From Marinobacter sp. AC-23 (GTDB lineage Bacteria > Pseudomonadota > Gammaproteobacteria > Pseudomonadales > Oleiphilaceae): a stretch of DNA of 43,047 nucleotides. The stretch lies in contig NZ_MBPP01000017.1 of assembly GCF_001858325.1 (NCBI RefSeq), forward strand, positions 1 through 43,047, in the 5' to 3' direction. The notes beneath the pieces were generated by a model. It did not search any database. It was given only the letters and a program-made list of their open reading frames with translations, and had not been told where the DNA came from. A program made the position numbers and the translations under genes. Positions 36,703 to 43,047 of the stretch are shown in pieces (within the stretch, counting starts at the first letter, position 1; each line of letters starts with the position of its first letter).

Positions 36703-38288
36703 TTAGCTTTGCACCTGAAAATAACGCATCATCCATTGTCTTCATGCTCCATGTTGTGACAGTGGTAGATGTAGAGGCCATCGAAACGCTCGAAGGTCAT
36801 CGCCAGCTGAACGGCTTCACCCGGCATTACAAGGACCGTATCGTGCCAACCGCTGTCCACCAGACCCTGGGTTAGGCCGTTCCAGCCACGGCTGTTGCCT
36901 CTTGTCTCACGCCTGATAACGTTGAACTGCAAGCCGTGAACGTGCATGGGGTGGGGCATTGGTGTGTTGTTCCGGAATTCCCAGATTTCCGTGTCCCCCA
37001 GGCGGACTTTTTCGCCATCTGCAACCGTGGTTCCGGCAAAGCGCCGACCATTGATGGCAAAACCCCGCATCATCGCGTGGCTTAACTCAAACTGCCTGAC
37101 CGGTGTGGCATCGGTAACGGGTATTTTCTTGCGTGCCCGGGCAAGCTCCGTCGGAAGCGGCTCAGTGATGTTAGTCGAGTCGGTCACCTTCAGTGTCATC
37201 AGGGTGAAATGGCCACCGGCGGGCAGGGTGGCGTTACCCATCATCCCCATGCCGCCCATCATCCCGCCACTCATCATTCCGGCTTCATAGCTGTCACTGA
37301 TAAGCTCCAATGTACTGCCAGGTCGGGAGTCTGAAAGATCTAACCAGATATCAAGTCGCTGAGCCGGAGCCAGAACCGCATAGGGTTTGTCTTCCGGTTT
37401 TTGAAGAAGACCGCCGTCGGCTCCGATAACCGTGACGGGGCGCCCGTCACTCCAAGCCAGTTTGTAGATGCGGGCATTGGAGCCGTTGAGAACTCGAATT
37501 CTGTATGGGCGGGTGACGACTTTGCGTGTGGTCGGGGGAGCTCCGTTGACCAATATTCGATCCCCCAGAAAACCGCGCATGCGATCCATCATGGCACCCA
37601 TGCCTCCGTCGAGGTATACCAATTCGTTGGCACCTGCGAAGGTCCGATCCTGGAGCACCAACAACAGTTCATTCTTACCGGCCGGCAGTCCGAGCCCTAA
37701 CTCTTCGTCGTCTTCAACGATCAAGAGTCCAACAAGCCCCGCGTAACTCTGGAACCCCACGCGCCCGCCCTTATCGCCGTGAGCATGGGAGTGGTACCAG
37801 AACAGGCCCGCGCGGTCCAACACCTCGAAGCCAACGGTCATCTTTTCGCCTGGGCGGATCGGCAGCCTTGGTTGCCCGTCTACGTCGGACGGCACATGAA
37901 GCCCGTGCCAATGCACAGTGGTGTCTTCCGGGAGCTCATTGTGAATATGGATTTTCACTGTTTGCCCTCGGCGCAGCCGAATCGTTGGACCCAGATAGCT
38001 GTCTGGGTTTTCGGAGACGGTGCTTTCCGGGCCTTTGAGCAATTCCGCCCTGTAGCGCCACACCTCGCTGGGCGTGCCTGGAAGTATGGACACCGAGCCG
38101 GGTGTGGCATAGAGGTTTAGTTCAACATCGTATTCTTCGGAATCAAGGCCGAGCGTTCCCGATTCAGTCGCTCTTACTCCACCATCACAGCCCGTAAGCA
38201 GGAACCCCGGCGACAGCGTGAGAAGAAATCCAGTACCCGCCATGGCCTGAAGGACTGTGCGCCGGTGGACTCTTTTCACACTCATCAC
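36703..38288 (-). CDS. CopA/CueO-like multicopper oxidase, one frameshift near the C-terminus
   Basis: About 528 aa. The Tat motif HRRTVLQ plus lipobox LLTG-C suggests a Tat-exported lipoprotein. Copper ligands are intact: HWHG (near 124), HSHAHG (near 168), HPMHVHG (near 452) and HCHNMEHE (near 507). One base is missing near 36732, where GGATGATGC should read GGAATGATGC; this extends the end to DNGMMRYFQVQS and the stop at 36703-36705. It probably oxidises periplasmic Cu(I). A Met/Gly loop (MMSGGMMGGMGMMGN) is typical of Cu(I) binding. Confidence 0.92.
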
Positions 38289-38506
38289 TTGTTTCTCAGG
38301 TATTTGATCAGCGACAGAATCGCAAGAATCAGAAGCACGACCAGAAGAATCATGATAATCATCATGAATATCCCCATACCGCCCATGCTCTGCATCATGT
38401 TGCCACTCATCATGCCCTCTCCCATGCGCCCGGGCCCCTCAGCAAGAGCGAAGATTGGCAGGACAAGCCCCATCATTAAAATAAACAGCTTCTCAAAAAT
38501 CTTCAT
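38285..38506 (-). CDS. Met-rich mini membrane protein
   Basis: 73 aa. Signal/first helix, then Met/Gly-rich (GEGMMSGNMMQSMGGMGIF) and a second helix ending LIKYLRNK. Its stop overlaps the oxidase start (ATGA). Resembles the 41310 protein. Function unknown; Met-rich loop may bind Cu(I). Confidence 0.7.
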   Translation of the reverse strand: MKIFEKLFILMMGLVLPIFALAEGPGRMGEGMMSGNMMQSMGGMGIFMMIIMILLVVLLILAILSLIKYLRNK

Positions 38507-38609
38507 CGCAGTGTCTCCGGGTTCTTAGCCGTTCATGAAATAAAAAGCGTGTCGAATGAGTCTTGAGCACCTGTTCGGATTTTGCAATGACGAGTCGCTC
38601 AAAAATCCC

Positions 38610-38640
38610 TTGACCTTAAAGTTCACTTTAAGGTTATGGT
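38610..38640 (+). promoter_or_regulatory. CueR/MerR-type promoter and operator
   Basis: TTGACC (38610-38615), spacer of exactly 19 bases, then TATGGT (38635-38640). A perfect dyad CCTTAAAG-TTCA-CTTTAAGG occupies 38614-38633. It precedes the regulator (start 38679) and is divergent from the mini membrane protein/oxidase pair. Confidence 0.85.
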
Positions 38641-38678
38641 TATAAACAGTTATTGATGACTCAGCTAAAGGTGAATGA

Positions 38679-39080
38679 ATGAAAACGTTCAATATCGGCG
38701 AACTCTCTGCCCAAAGCGGCGTGGCCAGTCATGCGATTCGCTTTTACGAGCGGGAAAGTCTCATGCCAGAGCCTGCGAGAACCCAGTCCAATTATCGCCG
38801 TTACCCCGAGGATGCGATCGCCAGGCTGCAGTTCATCATCCATGCCAAACAATGGGGCTTCACTCTTGACGAGATTCGTGAACTCCTGATGCTTCAGGAT
38901 GCCAATGGCGAGCGTGCAGAGGCTAAGCGCATTGCGAGTGAGCAACTGGAAAAGATCCGGCACCAGATCCAGAGCCTTTCCCGTATCGAGGCGGTTTTGT
39001 CGAAAACGCTGGAGGAATGTTCAGGAGAGGGGCCGATGGATGGTTGCCCGATCGTCGAGGCCATAGCCCAGGAAAGGTAG
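38679..39080 (+). CDS. CueR-like MerR-family copper regulator
   Basis: 133 aa. N-terminal helix-turn-helix (IGELSAQSGVASHAIRFYERE) with the MerR signature, a long dimerisation helix and a C-terminal metal loop (CSGEGPMDGCPIVEAI) with two Cys as in CueR-type sensors. It lies next to copA and an oxidase, so monovalent copper is the likely ligand. Probably autoregulated from 38610-38640. Confidence 0.92.
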   Translation: MKTFNIGELSAQSGVASHAIRFYERESLMPEPARTQSNYRRYPEDAIARLQFIIHAKQWGFTLDEIRELLMLQDANGERAEAKRIASEQLEKIRHQIQSLSRIEAVLSKTLEECSGEGPMDGCPIVEAIAQER

Positions 39081-39151
39081 GGCGCCCGTTTATCGTTGGA
39101 ACAACCGATTCACGAGATGTTTGATTGGTTGCGCGGAGGAGCAAAGTCAGG

Positions 39152-41278
39152 ATGCAAAAAATAGAGATTGGTATTGAAGGAATGTCCTGCGCTTCGTGCG
39201 TAGGTCGCATTGAGCGGGGCCTCACGACTCAGCTCGGTGTCTCGGCAGCCCAGGTCAACCTGGCCACTGAAAAAGCCACTGTGACATTCGATCAGCCCGC
39301 CACTCCAGGTACTCTGGTCAAATCAATTCAGGATGCGGGTTACCAGCCGCGAATAAAGTCTGCGGAAATTCCCGTTACCGGCATGACCTGTGGCTCCTGT
39401 GTGTCTCGGATTGAACAAGCATTGAACAAGCAGCCCGGTATGATCAAGGCCAGTGTCAATCTAACCACCGAGAAAGCCTTTGTGGAGTTCCTGTCGGACA
39501 CCCTGTCGCTGCCGCGAATCCATCAGGCCATCCGGGACGCCGGATATGAACCTCGGGAGCCGGATGCCAGCGCTCAAGCCAAGGAGGGCAATGACCTTCG
39601 CCGGAAAGTGATCTTTGCTGCGACATTGACCATCCCGGTGGTTCTTATTGCGATGGGTAAGATGATTCCTGCTCTTGAGGCTTTATACGCGAGCGTCTTG
39701 TCTCATCGGGGCTGGATGGCTATTGAATGGTTGCTTACCACGCCGGTGCTGTTTTACGCCGGGTCGCGGTTCTTCCGGTCCGGCTACGCTGAGCTGCGCC
39801 ATGCCAACCCCGGCATGAACAGCCTGGTAATGATCGGCTCCAGTGCCGCCTATTTCTATTCCGTTGCAGCATTATTGGTTCCCGGATTTTTCCCCGCCGG
39901 CACGGCCGAGAGTTATTTCGAGGCGGCGGCGGTTATTGTGACGCTCATTCTACTGGGGCGCTACTTCGAGCACATTGCCAAAGGCCGGACGTCGGAGGCG
40001 ATCAAAAAGCTTCTGCAACTGCAGGCCAAGACCGCCCGTGTCATTCGGGACGGGGAAGCCGTTGAGGTTCCGATTGAAGCGGTAGTGCCTGGCGACCGTA
40101 TCCAGGTCCGCCCGGGCGAACGCGTTCCTGTTGATGGCGTGGTGGAAGAGGGACAGTCCTACGTGGACGAGTCCATGATCAGCGGCGAGCCGGTGCCGGT
40201 CGCCAAGCAGCAAGACGCCGAACTGGTGGGTGGAACCATCAACGAGAATGGTTCACTGACGTTTCGGGCGACCCGGGTGGGCGCGGACACCGTTCTTGCG
40301 CAGATCATTAGCATGGTGGAATCGGCTCAGGCCGATAAACCTCCGATTCAGGAATTGGCCGACAGGATCGCCGGGGTTTTCGTACCTGTTGTGATCCTGC
40401 TTGCGATCCTGACGTTTATCACCTGGTTCAGCTTCGGGCCTGCTCCGGCACTGTCCTTTGCCTTCGTCACAACGGTCAGCGTGCTGCTGATCGCCTGTCC
40501 CTGCGCGATGGGGCTGGCCACGCCGACGGCCATTATGGTCGGAACCGGCAAGGGCGCCGAAATGGGCGTGCTGTTCCGCAAAGGGGCAGCCCTGGAGACA
40601 CTGGCTCGAATGGACACCATCGTCCTCGACAAGACCGGCACCCTGACCCGGGGCCGGCCCGAGCTGACGGATTTCATTCTGGTGGAAGGCCGTGAGGATG
40701 AGGTGTTGGCTTGAGTCGCGGCTGTGGAAACCGAGAGCGAACATCCCATTGGGGAAGCCATCGTCAAGGGCGCCAGGGATCGAGGACTCAAGTTGCCAGC
40801 GGTCAGTGATTTTCAGGCAGAACCAGGCTACGGGATCCAGGCACAGGTCGCCGGGCACCGGATCAATGTGGGCGCGGACCGTTATATGCGCCGCCTTGGT
40901 ATCGATTTGGCCAACGTGGCCGACAGCGCGGTGTCACTCGCTGAAAAGGCGAAAAGCCCGCTTTATGTTGCCGTCGACGGCCACCTTCGGGGAATCGTGG
41001 ATGCCGCTGCGCTTTCCCGGCGCACCCGCAAAACGATTCTCGGCAATTTTGCCTGGGCCTACGGGTACAACCTGGCACTTATCCCGGTGGCTGCGGGCGT
41101 TCTTTTCCCGTTTACCGGTTACCTGCTCAACCCCATGCTGGCCGCTGGTGCCATGAGCCTTTCCAGCGAATTCGTGTTGACCAATTCCCTCCGGCTGGGC
41201 AGGTTTAAACCCGATAACCGGCACGCCGCGGCCAGCAACTTGAACGAAAGTGGAGCCGCACAGGCAGGCGTCTCATGA
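39152..41278 (+). pseudogene. copA: CopA copper P-type ATPase, with premature TGA and missing P-domain segment
   Basis: Start ATG 39152 with AGGAG. Two HMA domains (MSCASC, MTCGSC), the SGEP actuator loop, the CPC metal site (IACPCAMG) and DKTGT phosphorylation site are intact. An in-frame TGA at 40712-40714 replaces a Leu codon (EVLA*VAAVE). After VDGHLRGIV the sequence jumps to DAAALSRRTRKTILGNFAWAYGYN. The TGD and GDGxNDAP region, about 100 residues, is missing. The last two helices follow. As read it cannot pump copper. Confidence 0.88.
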
Positions 41279-41309
41279 GAGACCCTGTACACATAATGAG
41301 GAGATTGAC

Positions 41310-41495
41310 ATGATGACAAGTGAGGGATGCATGCTTGGAATGGCGGGAATGGGATTGATATCCCTTTTGCTCATCATCGCCCTGGTACTTGGCGTCGTCG
41401 CCCTCGCCAAGTACCTGTTCTCCCGAAATAAAGATGATGAGAGAAACGCCCGGAAGAACATCAGAGAGGATTATGAATACCACTCTGAAAAGTAA
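41310..41495 (+). CDS. Mini membrane protein
   Basis: 61 aa from ATG 41310 (AGGAGA upstream) or 41313. A short Met-containing start (MMTSEGCMLGMAGMGLI) precedes one hydrophobic helix ending ALAKYLFSRNK, then a charged tail. The helix end resembles that of the 38285 gene product. Function unknown. Confidence 0.65.
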   Translation: MMTSEGCMLGMAGMGLISLLLIIALVLGVVALAKYLFSRNKDDERNARKNIREDYEYHSEK

Positions 41496-41805
41496 AAGCC
41501 ATCGGGAGCTAGCGGCAAGTATGGGAATCAGGCTGAACGCAAAAGCAAAGGTGGTCGGGGTCCTGCTTCTGCTGGTCGCCCTTGCCCGACCCCTGGGTTA
41601 CGACGTTATACATCGCTGGAGGCGGGTACGTCCGGTATTGGAGTGTCTGGGCAAGAACCGCTTTCAGGGTGCCTTAGTGCTTCTCTCACTGATTCCAGCA
41701 AGAATCCCGCAAGCCTCAACTTCCCGGCCATCGTTGCAACTCCCTCTCAATGAAACCAGTTGTTTCTCAAGCGATTGGAGGGCTGTTATCTGTGACCGCA
41801 CATGA
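41473..41805 (+). CDS. Possible small ORF overlapping cadR 3' end
   Basis: ATG 41473 with GAGGA, overlapping the 41310 gene. Residues 1-55 (MNTTLKSKSHRELAASMGIR... LLLLVALARPLGY) look protein-like with one helix. From about 41660 it runs antisense to cadR and is not convincing. The true C-terminus may have been lost in a junction. Low confidence. Confidence 0.3.
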   Translation: MNTTLKSKSHRELAASMGIRLNAKAKVVGVLLLLVALARPLGYDVIHRWRRVRPVLECLGKNRFQGALVLLSLIPARIPQASTSRPSLQLPLNETSCFSSDWRAVICDRT

Positions 41806-42071
41806 TAGATGTGGTCATCGAGCAAGGCGTTAACGGCGGAACAAGGCTGGTGAGGGTCGTCCTGATAGCTCTGCAGTTTATGAATCTCTGCTAGTGACAG
41901 GTTCAGAATTCGGCAGCGACGGATGAAGGCCAGCCGCTCAGCATGCTTGTCGGTATAGACACGGTAACCATTCTCCTGCCGATCCGGTGGCGGTAACAAG
42001 CCCTGCTGCTCGTAGAAGCGGATTGTCTGTGTATCCACGTCCACTAACCGTGCCAATTGGCCAATGCGCAT
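41664..42071 (-). CDS. cadR: CadR-like Cd/Pb-responsive MerR-family regulator
   Basis: 135 aa from ATG 42071 (MRIGQLARLVDVDTQTIRFYEQQGLL). The winged-helix DNA-binding domain is followed by the dimer helix. The Cd/Pb ligands are the Cys in HQPCSAVNALL and the pair in SCNDGREVEACGIL, as in CadR/PbrR. Divergent from the cation exporter and shares the operator at 42103-42133. Confidence 0.94.
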   Translation of the reverse strand: MRIGQLARLVDVDTQTIRFYEQQGLLPPPDRQENGYRVYTDKHAERLAFIRRCRILNLSLAEIHKLQSYQDDPHQPCSAVNALLDDHIYHVRSQITALQSLEKQLVSLRGSCNDGREVEACGILAGISERSTKAP

Positions 42072-42102
42072 CAAGCTCCTCCTTAGCGAATTCTCTACCC
42101 GG

Positions 42103-42133
42103 TTGACCTTATAGTAACTATATGGTTTTTAAT
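42103..42133 (+). promoter_or_regulatory. CadR/PbrR-type promoter and operator
   Basis: TTGACC (42103-42108), a 19-base spacer and TTTAAT (42128-42133). The dyad ACCTTATAGT-A-ACTATATGGT lies in the spacer, close to known CadR/PbrR operators. It would fire the exporter at 42167 when CadR binds Cd, Pb or Zn. Confidence 0.8.
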
Positions 42134-42166
42134 GGTAGCACAAGGTTGTTCAAGTGGAGTCGTTTC

Positions 42167-43047
42167 GTGAGTAAAACCTGTGGTGCCAAAGTGGCTGTGA
42201 GGCAACGCCTGCAGCGGATATCGACATGCCGGTCTCTCCCAAAGCATCAGGGGAATGGGTGAGCGAATATGCCGTACCGAAGATGGACTGTCCGTCAGAA
42301 GAGCGGTTGATCCGCTTGGCTCTGAACGGTTTTGACGAGATTCGAACGCTATCCTTTGACCTGTCAAATCGTCAGTTGAAGGTGGTACATAACGGCGAGG
42401 TCGAGCCCATCACCGCGAAGCTGCAGAGCTTGGGGCTAGGGGCCTCTCTTCAGGAGACCGTCGCTGCCGATCCAGAGGCAATCAAGGCCGTCGAGAGTTC
42501 GGTGGCCTCCGCTAGACAAGAGTCCCGCACCCTGCGTTGGTTGCTCGGCATTAACGCCCTCTTGTTTGTGGTGGAAATGACTGCTGGTCTGATCGCACAG
42601 TCCGCCGGCCTGATTGGAGAATCTCTGGACAATTTTGCCGACGCTGCCGTATATGGCCTTGCCCTTTATGCCGTTGGACATACTGTAAAGATGCAGGTGC
42701 GTGCCGCGCATCTTGCCGGGGTGCTCCAGCTGATTTTGGCTCTCGGAGTACTCGTAGAGGTAATGAGGCGCTTTGTCTTCGGTAGTGAGCCTGAATCGTT
42801 GATGATGATGGTTATCGCATTCGTCGCATTGATCGCCAATACCAGTTGTCTGCTGCTGATATCTAAACACAGAGAGGGTGGGGCGCATATGAAGGCAAGC
42901 TGGATATTCTCCGCCAATGACGTGGTGATCAACATAGGCGTCATTGCCGCTGGTGCGTTGGTTGCGTGGACAGGATCTAATTATCCAGATCTGATCATCG
43001 GCGGCATCTCGGGAATCATTGTGCTTAACGGTGCCAGGCGTATTCTG
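42167..43047 (+). CDS. HMA-tagged cation diffusion transporter, partial, one frameshift
   Basis: The likely start is GTG 42167. It reads MSKTCGAK, then one base is missing near 42190; adding it gives CGCEATPAADIDMPVSPKAS in the frame that starts at the internal ATG 42226. A Cys-rich N-terminus and an HMA-like domain (VPKMDCPSEERL) precede the CDF-like membrane domain, with the metal site GESLDNFADAAVYG. The window edge cuts it after about 290 residues. Paired with CadR, it likely exports Cd/Zn/Pb. Confidence 0.8.

Noticed and set aside
40724..41278. Independent protein after the TGA in copA
   Set aside because: It is in the same frame and continues the N-domain of the ATPase; its ATG is not preceded by a ribosome site.
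21183..43047. CRISPR array or tRNA attachment site in the island
   Set aside because: No regularly spaced repeats and no tRNA-like cloverleaf were found; the yicC end explains the insertion better.

Overview
The window looks like chromosome of a marine gammaproteobacterium close to Marinobacter. That is an inference from protein flavour and gene order: pilU-pilT-yggS-proC-yggT-metX-metW-DUF4426-rdgB-hemW, polA next to a DUF2782 gene, and pyrE-crc-rph-yicC are all arranged much as in Pseudomonas. No rRNA, tRNA or CRISPR array was recognised.

Region 1 (1-21182) is core chromosome. The left block, on the minus strand, covers methionine synthesis (metX/metW), nucleotide-pool sanitation (rdgB), a HemW radical-SAM protein, a dynamin-like GTPase, YggT, ProC and YggS. 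Divergent from it are the type IV pilus retraction ATPases pilT and pilU and a FadL-type porin. Then follow polA, a DUF2782 protein, a lipoprotein, a phasin-like protein, a DUF4124 coiled-coil protein, pyrE, a Crc-like protein, rph and yicC.

Region 2 (about 21183-43047, continuing past the right edge) is an integrated element. A P4-type tyrosine integrase sits just downstream of yicC, a known attachment gene for genomic islands, and is preceded by four copies of a GGGGAGTA motif. Behind it come a tandem GIY-YIG membrane protein, a DUF932-type fusion remnant, a YqaJ-type exonuclease and a broken Gp3/RDF-like gene, closed by a long perfect palindrome at 27057-27092. No conjugation genes lie inside the window.

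Region 3 (27098-43047) is metal-resistance cargo of that element. It holds Sco1 and CtaG (copper delivery to oxidase), a DsbA-like remnant, an ACR3/bile-acid-type symporter, a CzcD-type CDF exporter with an SRPBCC partner, DUF3703, and a desaturase/lspA remnant. A periplasmic copper/redox operon follows (small secreted protein, Met-rich protein, DUF411, BNR propeller, cytochrome c, CcdA). Next come a multicopper oxidase with a mini membrane protein, a CueR-like regulator with a textbook 19-bp-spacer MerR promoter, a CopA P-type ATPase lacking its TGD/GDGxND segment, CadR, and a CDF-like exporter cut by the right edge.

Two kinds of damage stand out. One-base lesions, nearly all deletions, are scattered through core and cargo genes alike (dynamin, pilT, DUF2782, crc, symporter, czcD, multicopper oxidase, cation transporter). 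This is most economically explained by a sequencing or assembly indel bias. Larger losses (DUF932 fusion, desaturase/lspA, DsbA, copA) occur only in the island and look like real or assembly-made internal deletions.
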